A stretch of 64,000 bases of DNA from SAR324 cluster bacterium (GCA_028281495.1 JANQJU010000023.1:335129-399128), one strand, 5' to 3'; counted from the stretch's first letter, positions 56,301-62,904 are shown. Numbers and translations are program-made. Notes: generated from the sequence alone by a model not told the origin.

Positions 56301-56968
56301 GTCAAATCTGGTCTCCGGAAGGAAAGCTGAAGGTGGGCTTCGGAGGGTTCCCCGATTTGTGTTTCAATCAATTGCATCAAGTCCACAAAATAAGCCGGAG
56401 CAGACAACACGGATTGTCCGGAATCACACAAGCAATGAAACGACTTCCCAAACAAGGCTTCATAGCTGATGGGAACCCGCCCGCCGGGAGGGGCCTTGAG
56501 AATGCTCGCTGCCAAAGTGTGAGGTTGCCCCGTCTGCTGCAAATCCGTCGACACGAGATTGAGACGGGTCACTTGATGGGTCGCGTTGAGATAGGTTTGA
56601 TCAACAAGCCGTTTTCCCAGCTTTGACGGAAATAATTTTCCATATTTGGCATTGAACTGAGGTAAGGATAGTTGAGTCACCTTAAATATGGAATCGATCC
56701 CTTTGGAAACCAAGGTGGCGGCGAGATTGATGGCCTGCGACTCCGTGAGATAGACAGAGGAGATGGGGAGAAACCGAATCACTCGTTGAATGGATTGGAG
56801 ATACGGTAAAAAAGACGAGGGCTTCGACGTGCCCCAAACGAAGGCTTTGATCTGATAAGGCGATTTCAAATTCACCTTCAACAGGTCAACATTGGGGTTT
56901 TGCTTTAGAAATTGATTGAGCTGCGTTTTGAGTGAGGGTTTTTTGGGTGCTGCGGGAGGGGCTGCCAT
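47366..56968 (-). CDS. Tc toxin A subunit (TcA) with three LamG-like insertions
   Basis: This 3200-residue protein has the TcA plan. A VRP1-like start (TQLSLPQFNAKYGKLF) is followed by the SVLSAPAYFVDLMQLI and RRPDLTTIPLDSENTFTEV motifs typical of TcA (about residues 170-230). A helical shell comes next. The long coiled channel region lies at residues about 2530-2880 (SLEQLEMSLLSALEKKDAAD, then a small-residue/Gly-Ala stretch that fits the pore). The TcB-binding domain near residue 2915 has SISLSFPTVVGPYQNINATL. Three concanavalin/LamG-type domains interrupt the shell at about residues 788-950 (ALFFDGISANINCG), 1640-1812 (VLYLDKNSSLDL) and 2156-2309 (SFHMNGNERLTIG). Each has the ...W-H/Y-...V-x-W...LYV(D/N)G pattern where preserved. 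Typical TcA is about 2500 residues, so these account for the excess. A good site (AGGAAG) precedes the ATG. Confidence 0.93.
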   Translation of the reverse strand: MAAPPAAPKKPSLKTQLNQFLKQNPNVDLLKVNLKSPYQIKAFVWGTSKPSSFLPYLQSIQRVIRFLPISSVYLTESQAINLAATLVSKGIDSIFKVTQLSLPQFNAKYGKLFPSKLGKRLVDQTYLNATHQVTRLNLVSTDLQQTGQPHTLAASILKAPPGGRVPISYEALFGKSFHCLCDSGQSVLSAPAYFVDLMQLIETQIGEPSEAHLQLSFRRPDLTTIPLDSENTFTEVLYLDLVRQVLDQLIQTQAKQNSSEAAMLEATYPFCMPFDAYLAKCQLYLNQKSVDLYQLCTTTMLSPSLEDVAKAFLQIGPVEEALLTQPSTTPAQINRVFGLDATANPIQVLSKVDAFLSSTQLTRPQLKELLQGNLNGQELEAGAASTFFINAVTGTNDPFLREKEGMLELMPSTANATPQPLKLENLDRLNRFIRLAQLLGWSFSDLNWVLSSSFNSQLDTNVLNLLASIKAIQQRTKLPLDVLCSFWSPLKTQGWGTSLHNIFEMPDLFDHVFNNALANEYKTYVPHNPQKLNAELKKLYIQHDVLPLKILKTDPSWKQRLIPALGVSETDLNLILETVTQKKLWNPGGKNFTYNLKNLSILYRFCKLPAVLQISVPDFMILLDLLVLDLRQVNLFPFDTFNPMPAAPVNGYQSLTIGTVAQVLLLIELLLSITQWLREINLSTPQLRYLCIGGRPDSVNSHALMNRLRTIKRQINDALVTPSYLANRLAIDEASATQIMQKLVTAKAISPQGVVLKRDSFSVTDGSDALTNSETSWFPASLPWPGSTGYALFFDGISANINCGNPSSLQITGAITVECWFRTSAKLGNYKTLVSKWYSAGVEGTFTLGWSTKGLGFSINDSLLKAAVVISPKMYNDGMWHHAAGIWDGKSLLSLYVDGVLAASQTVNNFSKLETDSLNLLIGTDSRYGYPQNDRLFEGFICNVKIWKVARTVAQIQASLKIPDTPRSISADRLQGLVGYWSLLADPTVEDAYIRQSTLVDLPLASLFGIEASLFRAIAVPAYSGATLSSHGTVSIFTGFVLTTLLNTSNLEDVLQNEYLISTLNFIQQYDDLISTLGLAPADAEVLFPIFRQSPSVPFSRFSIHSVRVLYQLKKLSERYSKPHQKLATFFTHPLEEAMAQLPQITGWTLDEIKVVAPFPPKEVGLRGVLIKTQILMQAQERFDLAQAFGTQPTVLIHQVTNRLWPQATFLKTKDAAQQLYGLLKANKEPLPQQSLNQLGREERVHYAIFLLSQLPGLSWIKTSRDLYDFLLIDVEMGKTMKTSRVKEAISALQIYINRCRLNLELGIVWNAELEKWWRWMGTYQTWRANREVFLYPENYILPQLRKNKSKLFAELQETLLQSNITNEVVEEAFKTYLDGFAEVANLNIVGAYVYNEKDRQDSDKILVLFGQTKIHPVTSYYRTARIVPNEESQPATFLWEAWEKVNLTIHSDQVALAFAFGKLFIFWAEITKQQIGSVAPGPIMSTQFSSTNSVHIKHYYSFYDFNKKWVHPQEFLETAPIGSDAPQTVQAVFDANAGNGVGLLYILYGKTKTKDQYQTVYTLDNRLEATLLQKPWLLDVDYIRDDLPIIYAKDTWITSHMKYWKARGLLEEYYPLDNKLTGEINSKNTLTLHGNAHYRPRFFPSGKVLYLDKNSSLDLTNQNLIGKGISFWFKIPQSQQEPICLFFLMQKGMQKLSTFYYQNGQLVFDYVNWGWANSSVPVSKGVWNQLIISISNYYGTGNPKDHWFICALNGKLMHTPIFTSATYSTFMQQIGLATIGKPKLSPTWTLQGGATIPHYYNDFEISDLVVYSQSIIFNNTFKMLYDQQLDQDTEVLKTTKSTFSFASVQNQPDWLIGKSKAGSFLIKPNNNLLPLSTNLDVLSAKQSIRTHVADYYSIRYKGNPHFELVGLTSNSTSSLSKTLFVEGIDGLLSLSSQRTQAAPTFVPQSSKVSADIIYNTHAVDSAPESNALDFYGADGVYYWEIYFYAPFLIANSLSRARLDNQTAFQVQKWFHYIFDPTLNQGNVAESDLYHLSYDNRATPEGLWKELQTQGYLNASGDIQPDFVQLPPNEILNLKAPYDQYNFEVYTILAEHQYLFRCWNFLPFKRKYMGVGETFALHAQEQSRNILPLNGVGTWEAKTPFQNIPDHWAYSFHMNGNERLTIGNLQGISQGFTIECWVLFEMMDNLIMLTSGPNFGSGLDKNQKHALFFTVVESAKTSLSLFTQSTNVVGLQWYHVCVTWNATTQMFLLYVNGKPDPAGGKKGKPDFQQMGPFSLEGFRSASNTSGNYAEIRVWNREKTQQEIQDLMNTCLIHIGLEQAVSQGLIRYLPLNKGGGDWIWDIQPTLTPLGPPTHYKAELELYKNDPFDPQRIAQLRPLAFKKTIFMNYINSLIDWANTLYQQDTRETIHEATLLYITAYNLLGDKPAESPPCSSSSAQTYQQLEQNTAIQSFLVELENAPASGSVNQGSLPADPNQMLVNSYFCFPENDHLVAYWHTIQKNLFNIRHNLNIDGKPQHLPLFQPPLNPLALVEATAAGEGLDSAVADLSSPVPYYRFAVLVEKSKEILSSLEQLEMSLLSALEKKDAADFALLKERQEQQIFDMNQALKTEQIKENHATYLALEISLENAKSRLKYYQQLMHTPLNAFEESQMDALKTAKKFSRGAQVAQVAAGVASLIPQLGSPLSLNYGGSQLGAAANAAAGAIQIEGSLHSLDSSLSGLKGEHHRREKNWELQLALTTRDIEQINAQIQGAKSRLTLSEKELQLLQKQIEQASSITSFLKSKFTNKELYEWMIGRLQSLYYQTFQMAHQWAQLAQKAMQFELNVEEPYLGSGYWNGSKKGLLAAESLRVDLQRMEKAYLDQNQRRFEIEKTVSLLEHQPLSVVNLKSTKKCVFDLTELMFDLDFPGHYGRQIKSISLSFPTVVGPYQNINATLTQTVNRLVEKPDATGAAANYLIDPKSHKSGVPENIRQNWGHNQQIALSQGMNDAGLFELNFHDARYLPFENTGVVSSWLLEMSEFVSPDLMRNLTDVIIKLRYTAQEGGDAYRKTIIGLLKKQLMESERYYDLATLFSNEWFQFLNPAPKATNQVLSFTTPVSLLPALHSLKLTKVYLQLAPQDSQTNATLVLSIQDRSGNNLLTTNPTFSLSGSQGTSLKIQSVTGASFENAVWTLTSQGTGLNANNLHNIGLLATFTGKL

Positions 56969-57250
56969 TTGCTTCCTTTCTGTAGCGACATTTGGCGAAA
57001 TTTGAGCCAGTTGTTCTAACTGTCGTCTTTTATTTCAACCAATGATCTCAGATTGAAGCAATGGCTCAAAACAACATACGCCACTATCCTTAGGTTATGG
57101 TTTGCCTGATGATGTTTAACCGTTATTGATTAAATAGTTGATGACAGCTTAACAAATCAAGTTGGATCTGTGGTTTCAACTTTCTTACGGGTGATAACGG
57201 TGATTTCAAACTATTTTGAAGCAGGGTAAGAAAGTCTGTCATGAATTGCC

Positions 57251-58132
57251 TCAGTTGTGACTCTCTTGAAACAACTGCCAAAGTCTTTGACCAATGGGAC
57301 CGACAGGCTCATTGATCAACCGAGCAATTCGAACTTCGGCTTCTCCCACCTCAACACGATCTTCCACTTTAAGGGGAGCCAGGGATCCCCGTGCCAACTC
57401 TTCTTTGATCAAATGTTCAGGTAGGTTTCCCCACCCGATCCCCTGCATGATAATTTCTTTTTTCGTTTGATAATCATTGACTCTCCACTGGTCTCCCCCC
57501 TCCAGGACTCCATAGGTTTGATTCGCTGATTCACGACTGGTGTCACTCAGGATCACCTGAGAATAGTTCCTTAGGACTTCTTTGGGAACGACCTGATATT
57601 CCCGTAACAAGGGAGAGCTTGCCGCAATAACAGTCATGAAGCGCACATTCATGAAATGGATCGATTCCAATTTCTCAAGAGGCTTGATCCAGGGAATGAT
57701 GAGAATCGATGCTTTGCCGTCCTCTAATAGATCCAATGGGCCGTAACCATTTTCAGAATAAACTTCCAGTCGAGTCCGTGGAAACTCGATTTTGCACTGT
57801 TTGATCGTTTTGAGAATCGGATGAACTGGAATTGCGGAGGTAAACGCAATGCTCACCTCCGTTTCTTCTCCAACAGAAAGCTGATATGCCAGATGCTCAA
57901 AGGATTGTGCCTGATCCAGGATCAATTTGGCTTTTTCATACAGAGCCTTGCCTTGCGGTGTCAGTTGGTTCCGATATTGGTTTCGATCAAAAATCGTTAG
58001 GTCAAATTCATTTTCCAAATTCTTGATTGCTACGCTGATCGTTGGTTGGGTTCGTTGTAGAGTTTGGGAAGCTGCTCTTAGAGACCCGCCTTCGACAATT
58101 GCTCGTAATGCTTTCAATTGATCGAGTGTCAT
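57251..58132 (-). CDS. LysR-family transcriptional regulator
   Basis: This 293-residue protein has an N-terminal winged helix-turn-helix (LDQLKALRAIVEGGSLRAAS, then TQPTISVAIKNLENEFDLTIFDR) and a C-terminal periplasmic-binding-like effector domain (residues about 90-290). It is divergently transcribed from the DoxX-like gene. The space between them contains a palindrome of LysR type (58183-58199), so it probably regulates that gene and itself. The effector is unknown. Length and fold are normal. Confidence 0.95.
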   Translation of the reverse strand: MTLDQLKALRAIVEGGSLRAASQTLQRTQPTISVAIKNLENEFDLTIFDRNQYRNQLTPQGKALYEKAKLILDQAQSFEHLAYQLSVGEETEVSIAFTSAIPVHPILKTIKQCKIEFPRTRLEVYSENGYGPLDLLEDGKASILIIPWIKPLEKLESIHFMNVRFMTVIAASSPLLREYQVVPKEVLRNYSQVILSDTSRESANQTYGVLEGGDQWRVNDYQTKKEIIMQGIGWGNLPEHLIKEELARGSLAPLKVEDRVEVGEAEVRIARLINEPVGPIGQRLWQLFQESHN

Positions 58133-58182
58133 CTTATCTCATTAGAAAAAATGTTATAAGAACATAGAAATTTAATAATTTA

Positions 58183-58199
58183 ATTAGAAAAAATCTAAT
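58183..58199. promoter_or_regulatory. LysR-type binding palindrome (ATTAGA-N5-TCTAAT)
   Basis: A perfect 6+6 inverted repeat with a five-base A spacer contains the T-N11-A pattern of LysR boxes. A half-copy (ATTAGAAAAAAT) lies at 58141-58152, adjacent to the regulator's start. It sits in the divergent LysR/DoxX promoter region. Confidence 0.6.
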
Positions 58200-58367
58200 G
58201 ATAGGCTACAACCACAGTCAGGCAAACGCAATAAAAATTGAGTCAGGCAAACAGTCAAAATGAGGTTTGAGTGAGATTTTTACAAGGTGTTTGGCCTTTT
58301 ATGCAAAACAGAGCATGTTTGTTCCGTTTTGAATTTTCTTAAAAAACATCAACAACAAAAGGGTATT

Positions 58368-58781
58368 ATGGACAAGGCAGGAAAACTATTTTTGGGAGTT
58401 CCCGCAGGGGACACAAAGAAGCTGAGTGAAAAGCTGTTGTATTGGATTCCAACCATCTTGTTTTCGGTCCTCATGGCATTTTCGGCAACGATGTATTTTG
58501 TCATGAACGAAATGGTAAGCGAGACTTTCGTTAGGTTGGGATTTCCATCATATATTATCTATCCATTAGGGATAGCCAAGATTCTGGGAATCATTGCCAT
58601 CATCACGAAAAAATCTCAGATTTTGAAAGAATGGGCTTATGCAGGGTTCTTTTTTGATCTCATCCTGGCAGCATCTGCTCATTTTATGATTGGTGATGGG
58701 GAATATTTCTCACCTCTGGTAGCCATTGCGATCATGTCGATTTCATATTATTACGACAAAAAATTATTTCCTCAGAAATAA
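58368..58781 (+). CDS. DoxX-like family membrane protein
   Basis: The protein has 137 residues from the ATG at 58368 (AGGG nearby). The frame runs back to a GTG at 58287, but that part is not membrane-like or conserved-looking. Four hydrophobic helices are visible. The DoxX-like pattern reads YWIPTILFSVLMAFSA, then LGFPSYIIYPLGIAKILG and LKEWAYAGFFFDLILAASAHF. Members of this family are quinone- or redox-associated or are transport accessory proteins of unsettled role. It is divergent from the LysR gene, which likely controls it. Confidence 0.85.
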   Translation: MDKAGKLFLGVPAGDTKKLSEKLLYWIPTILFSVLMAFSATMYFVMNEMVSETFVRLGFPSYIIYPLGIAKILGIIAIITKKSQILKEWAYAGFFFDLILAASAHFMIGDGEYFSPLVAIAIMSISYYYDKKLFPQK

Positions 58782-59127
58782 GCTCAGCGTACGGATTGAA
58801 AGGAACACTATGAAAATTTTCCGTAGATGGTGAAACTGATGCCCGACCAGACCGATAAACTCTCCAAACTCATCGCAGTTGATACATTCCAAATCCGTTC
58901 ATTATCTGAAACCCGTTTTATCAACTGTGATTCCGCACCTGGAGTTGCAGTTTTTTGAAATATCCGTTCTGATGGGGAAAGAGTATCCCCCCCTTGTTTT
59001 CATTCCTTCTCAAACGGATGAAACCTTTAAAAATCAATTCAACATTTAGGCTTACAAACCCGTTTTGGTCACTTAGATTCAACGAGTTTTCATGTGGATG
59101 GTCAGTACAACTCTACGTCGGAAGTGA
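58782..59127. other. Decayed or non-coding stretch
   Basis: No intact gene. Short protein-like pieces appear in different frames (for example one reading LELQFFEISVLMGKEYPPLVF near 58,935-59,000, ending at a TAG), which looks like a gene in decay that I cannot name. It leads into the GspG-like remnant. Confidence 0.4.
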
Positions 59128-59145
59128 GTGAAGAAAATGTCATTC

Positions 59146-59330
59146 ATCGATCCCATTCCCAAAACTTGGAATGGTCCTTATCTGAAGGGAACGATTCCCA
59201 AAGACGGTTGGAACAAACCGTTTGTCTATTTTAGTGATGGTCAGGACTATGAAATCATTTCCTATGGGTGCGGATGGAGAAGTCGGGGGAGACGGTGCCA
59301 AAGCGGATATCAGTTCCAAACATCAATATT
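59146..59330 (+). pseudogene. C-terminal remnant of a GspG-type type II secretion pseudopilin, frameshifted
   Basis: One frame reads NGPYLKGTIPKDGWNKPFVY and then DYEIISYG. A second frame, offset by one base, continues ADGEVGGDGAKADISS. Together they match the conserved end of the major pseudopilin GspG (GGYL-K-PKDPWG-PY-Y, SYGADG-GGEG-ADI). The break lies in the GGG run at 59266-59268, where one G too many shifts the frame. The hydrophobic N-terminal helix of a pilin is absent upstream. It is therefore a broken fragment, not a working T2SS gene. A sequencing error could explain the shift but not the missing N-terminus. Confidence 0.75.
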
Positions 59331-59349
59331 CAATTGTCAAAAGAGAAAG

Positions 59350-60333
59350 ATGTCAATCAACCTATGGAATCATCGTTTCGCTCGCCGTTTTCTCGTGGCC
59401 ACAGGGGGCATAGTGTTACTGGCAATTGCCGGAGTGAACATTTTGGCCTGGAATCATGCGGATGCGATGATGACCTTTACTTCAAGCGGCCAAAAGACAG
59501 CAAAACCAGAAAACCTCAACTTTCAAGAAAAGCTAAACATCCTCTTCTTCGGGGTGAACGTTCCCAAGCCACGCAATTTGCAAAATCCCACCCACTACGG
59601 ACTCCCGTTTGAAACCCATAAGTTGACCAATCCATCAGGGCATACCGTTGAGGGATGGTATATTCCCAAGCCACACTCCAACAAAGTCATCCTATTGTTT
59701 CATGGCTATGCTTCAAGCAAAGCCAGCCTCTTACCGATAGCCCAAGAACTGCATCATCTTGGCTATGCCACCTTCCTCGTCGATTTTTACGGATCAGGTG
59801 GTTCGAGTGGTTCAACCACTACCATCGGTATCAAAGAAGCTGAAGATGTGGCCCAGACAACTCACTATATCCAAGAGAGGCTGCCGGATCACAAGATAGT
59901 TTTATACGGAGTATCGATGGGAGGAGCGGCCATCCTACGATCCATTGCCACCCACAACATCAAGCCATCCGCAATCATCATCGAAAGCACCTTTGACCGT
60001 TTATTGATCACCACCCAAAATCGATTTCGCAGCATGAACCTGCCACCGTCTCCCTTAGCAGAACTATTGATCTTCTGGGGAGGTGTGCAGCAAGGAGTCA
60101 ATCCATTCGTACACAACCCCGCTGAATACTCAGCCTTTGTTTCATGTCCGTCGCTGGTGCTACACGGAGCGAAGGATCAACGAGTCTCAGTAGAGGAAGC
60201 CAATCATATTTTCCAGAACCTACCTGAAAGAAAGCAGTTCCAGTTGTATGAAGGCGTTGGCCATCAATTGTTAGTGGATGCCGCGAAGGAAAAATGGACT
60301 TCCGATGTCTTGAAATTCTTGTCAAAAATCTAG
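59350..60333 (+). CDS. Membrane-anchored alpha/beta hydrolase
   Basis: The protein has 327 residues from the ATG at 59350. The open frame begins at 59128, but its first 74 residues are the pseudopilin remnant read in or out of frame. An uncleaved signal anchor lies at residues about 12-35 (FLVATGGIVLLAIAGVNILAW). The hydrolase core shows the oxyanion segment LLFHGYASSK, nucleophile elbow GVSMGG (Ser189), Asp276 (HGAKDQRVS) and His305 (GVGHQLL), a complete catalytic triad. It resembles the BEM46/YfhR-like serine hydrolase group. The substrate is unknown. The next gene starts inside its 3' end with AAGGAAAA before its ATG, so the two are probably translationally coupled. Confidence 0.88.
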   Translation: MSINLWNHRFARRFLVATGGIVLLAIAGVNILAWNHADAMMTFTSSGQKTAKPENLNFQEKLNILFFGVNVPKPRNLQNPTHYGLPFETHKLTNPSGHTVEGWYIPKPHSNKVILLFHGYASSKASLLPIAQELHHLGYATFLVDFYGSGGSSGSTTTIGIKEAEDVAQTTHYIQERLPDHKIVLYGVSMGGAAILRSIATHNIKPSAIIIESTFDRLLITTQNRFRSMNLPPSPLAELLIFWGGVQQGVNPFVHNPAEYSAFVSCPSLVLHGAKDQRVSVEEANHIFQNLPERKQFQLYEGVGHQLLVDAAKEKWTSDVLKFLSKI

Positions 60334-60722
60334 TCAGCAGCATAGCCTTAGATAACCAACGAAACCCTCAACCTCAGAGTAAAGAAACGGATACGACCCA
60401 AATCATCCGAGCTACCAACCGCATCGCTGTATTTTTCATTGGCCTCCTCATCTATTGGATATTCATTTTTATCAGCATCCAAGTTTTTGATTTTAAGGTT
60501 TTCCGAGAGAACATCACTCAAAGTTTCTTTTTCAGCATTATCGGTATATTTGCTGTTTTAGGGGAAGCAGTCGTTGTGAACATCATGTTCAACTTAACCA
60601 AGATTGCGGACCACATCGGCAAAACCGAAACAACTCCCCCAAAAAACATTCGAACGTCGAATTGGCGTTGGGGGTTGTTCATTGCCTCATTTCCCCTTCT
60701 ATTCGGATTGCTGTACCATTGA
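60294..60722 (+). CDS. Small membrane protein overlapping the hydrolase gene (142 aa)
   Basis: This 142-residue frame starts at an ATG 40 bases before the end of the hydrolase gene, with a good AAGGAAAA site. Three hydrophobic helices are visible: IAVFFIGLLIYWIFIFISI, FFFSIIGIFAVLGEAVVVN and WGLFIASFPLLFGLLY. I do not recognise the family. The frame ends abruptly after the third helix. An adjoining frame (60723-60930) continues with acidic, protein-like sequence, which may mean that the original protein was longer and is now frameshifted near 60,715. Confidence 0.6.
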   Translation: MDFRCLEILVKNLVSSIALDNQRNPQPQSKETDTTQIIRATNRIAVFFIGLLIYWIFIFISIQVFDFKVFRENITQSFFFSIIGIFAVLGEAVVVNIMFNLTKIADHIGKTETTPPKNIRTSNWRWGLFIASFPLLFGLLYH

Positions 60723-60930
60723 AGGTCGGCCTATTTTATTGGAATTCGACCCCGTCTATTATGCTGGGGAGGACTACAGAATGGAAAAAGCCGACTTCAT
60801 TTTCTCCACGTCCCAAGAGGAACGAACGTATTTGAACCGTGTGTTTGAGGGGAATACCAGCGAGGTGAAATTCAGTGCCAGTGACGGGAATTATGAACTC
60901 TATTACCCCATCAAAAAGGAGACTCAATGA
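60723..60930 (+). pseudogene. Possible detached C-terminal part of the preceding membrane protein
   Basis: In a shifted frame this stretch reads like soluble protein (PILLEFDPVYYAGEDYRMEKADF, then SEVKFSASDGNYELYYPI) and ends at a TGA. The nearest upstream start in that frame (60604) lies within the membrane gene and would give an unnatural N-terminus. A frameshifted continuation of the 60294 gene is the likeliest reading; a separate small gene is possible. Confidence 0.35.
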
Positions 60931-61191
60931 AACCTCTTCAATCGAAACGACTCCCAAAATCTGAACTAAGGAAACTCCGTCGGCAAGCGGAAAGTTTGAA
61001 ACACAATTAATGAGATGATTGCAGAGGCGGAAAGTAATTTAGTAGGTGACAGTGAGGATTTGTAGGTGGAAGGGGTTTGCGTTGGCTGTTGTGTTCCATT
61101 AAACTATGGGTAGTTTGTAATTTATTTTTTTATGGCCACCAGTACAGTGCTGCATTCGCCTCGGCGAAAACCTTTTGACGCATCGGTATTT

Positions 61192-61434
61192 ATGGAAACC
61201 ACGCTCGCTATCGATCCCAAAACCATTATTCATGTAGATCCTGAAATCATGGGGGGAACCCCGTGTTTCACTGGAACACGAGTGCCCATCAAGAACTTGT
61301 TTGACTATTTGGAAACGGGAGAAACGTTGGAATCGTTTTTTGAAGATTTCCCTCGTGTCACTCAGGAGCAAATTGAAGGTGTTTTGGAATTATCCCGTTT
61401 ATCCTTACTAAAAGACTATGAATATACTGCTTGA
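61192..61434 (+). CDS. DUF433-family antitoxin
   Basis: The protein has 80 residues from the ATG at 61192. The frame also has an ATG at 61132 whose first 20 residues look non-conserved, and neither start has a clear ribosome binding site. The DUF433 signature is complete: HVDPEIMGGTPCFTGTRVPI, then LFDYLETGETLESFFEDFP and QIEGVLELS. This family is the winged-helix antitoxin of a VapBC-like pair with DUF5615 PIN-like toxins. Its 3' end overlaps the next gene by 17 bases. Antitoxins of this kind bind their toxin and usually their own promoter. Confidence 0.88.
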   Translation: METTLAIDPKTIIHVDPEIMGGTPCFTGTRVPIKNLFDYLETGETLESFFEDFPRVTQEQIEGVLELSRLSLLKDYEYTA

Positions 61435-61750
61435 TGAATGTATGCCGAAACGCTTCGCACGACAATTGCCTCAGCATACGGTCAAAACCGTTGCTCAGAT
61501 GGGCTGGCGGAGTTTAAAAAACGGACATTTGTTAACCCAAGCTCAAACGCAGTTTGATGTGCTCATCACAGCAGATCAAAATGTCCGGCATCAACAAAAT
61601 ATGGAAAAATATGACATCGCCATCATTGTATTGGAGGTATTCAGAAACAGCCTGCCTCACATGACTCCGCTGCGCCCCCAGATTGAACAACGGCTGCTCA
61701 CCATAGAACCTCACCAACTGATTACCATTTCCGGGATTAACCAAATATGA
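61418..61750 (+). CDS. DUF5615 PIN-like toxin
   Basis: This 110-residue protein has the PIN-like opening MNILLDECMPKRFA with acidic Asp6 and Glu7. A second acidic site is Asp53 in VLITADQNVRH, the layout of the DUF5615 (Mut7-C-like) nuclease family. It follows the DUF433 antitoxin with a 17-base overlap, as expected for a toxin-antitoxin module. Its stop codon overlaps the start of the TIR gene (ATGA), so all three are one translational unit. Cleavage of RNA is the family expectation; the target is unknown. Confidence 0.88.
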   Translation: MNILLDECMPKRFARQLPQHTVKTVAQMGWRSLKNGHLLTQAQTQFDVLITADQNVRHQQNMEKYDIAIIVLEVFRNSLPHMTPLRPQIEQRLLTIEPHQLITISGINQI

Positions 61751-62904
61751 AACCACTAATTTTTATCAGTCACATCCATGAACATCGGCATCTTGGCACT
61801 GCCATCAAGGACGAGATCGCCACCCTTCTATTAAACGGTGTAGATTTCTTCGTGTCTTCAGATCGTGTAAGTATTGTTGGTGGTGATCGATGGCTTGATC
61901 AAGTTGAGGGCGCATTAAACACCGCAGCAATTGTTCTGGTGGTTTGCACACCTGAATCTGTACACCGTCCTTGGGTTAATTTCGAAGCAGGTGGTGCATG
62001 GATGGCAAAGAAACGTGTTGTGCCTCTGTGCTGTGGTGGTCTAAGCCCATCAAATTTACCTCAACCTTTAGCGAGCCGACAAGCATACAATATTACAATC
62101 GCCGAAGACTTAAAGGATCTAGTAGCATTGATTGCCCGTGAAGCTGGACTAAATGCTCCCAATTTTGCCGAAAAGAATCTGGTTCAAAAATTCACAGAAG
62201 CCCTTTCAGCTCCGGCGGACATGTCCGATGAAGTAATCTCCGAAAAGGAAATACAAGATAATCCTCAATCTATCCGTGTGGAAATGAAACACCAGGATCA
62301 CGATTTTTTTGATGATGTTTACGAACATGATGCCCGAGATAATGCTCGTTCCCGTGTTGACAAACAAGAAGAAGACATTTTGTCTCAATTGCGAGCTTTG
62401 TTGGCAATGCGTTTCGGACCGAAATTTGTCTCACTCAATTACTCTGGCATCAAGTTTCCCTCTGGATCAATCCGAGCTGCACGCAAAGAAGATTTACAGT
62501 CGTCTGGTCGCGAAAGTTCAGTTTGGTGTGAAGTCACAATAGAGATTGGCGGCCAAGAGTTACCACTGCTAAAAGATATTTTGACACATGCTTCACTTCG
62601 ATATGCGAAATGCACTTTGGTGAGCTACATTTTTCCTGGAATGATTGATCTGGAGGAATTTGCAGAGGACCTTTTCAATCGCAAAGTTGAGATCAAACGT
62701 TTCGGCAAACAGGAGATCGCATTTGGAAAATTGGATGAGGTGGACGCTGAGGTGGCAGTACAAACGTCAAACAATAAAGTTTCTGTTCAATTCTCTGATT
62801 ATGATTTTAATAAATTAGAACTTAACAGTACGATTGGGCCAATTTACAATTATTTGAAAATCGCTGATCATATTAAGCCCCTCAATGATGAAAATGCTAG
62901 CTAA
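61747..62904 (+). CDS. TIR-domain protein with an unknown C-terminal domain
   Basis: The 385-residue protein begins with a bacterial TIR domain (about residues 1-140). The betaA strand is LIFISHIHEH, the BB-loop region is FFVSSDRVSIVGGDRW, VLVVCTPESVHRPW follows, and the catalytic-type glutamate is Glu80 in WVNFEAGGAW. TIR domains of this form hydrolyse NAD or make cyclic ADP-ribose signals in phage defence. Residues about 140-200 form a charged linker. Residues 200-385 form a mixed alpha/beta region I do not recognise, which could be the sensor. The ATG overlaps the toxin's TGA, tying the TIR protein to a toxin-antitoxin pair. Confidence 0.88.
   Translation: MKPLIFISHIHEHRHLGTAIKDEIATLLLNGVDFFVSSDRVSIVGGDRWLDQVEGALNTAAIVLVVCTPESVHRPWVNFEAGGAWMAKKRVVPLCCGGLSPSNLPQPLASRQAYNITIAEDLKDLVALIAREAGLNAPNFAEKNLVQKFTEALSAPADMSDEVISEKEIQDNPQSIRVEMKHQDHDFFDDVYEHDARDNARSRVDKQEEDILSQLRALLAMRFGPKFVSLNYSGIKFPSGSIRAARKEDLQSSGRESSVWCEVTIEIGGQELPLLKDILTHASLRYAKCTLVSYIFPGMIDLEEFAEDLFNRKVEIKRFGKQEIAFGKLDEVDAEVAVQTSNNKVSVQFSDYDFNKLELNSTIGPIYNYLKIADHIKPLNDENAS

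Noticed and set aside
60927..61010. A 27-codon frame overlapping the previous stop by ATGA
   Set aside because: It is very short, basic and unlike any family I know. It fits a decayed tail as well as a gene.
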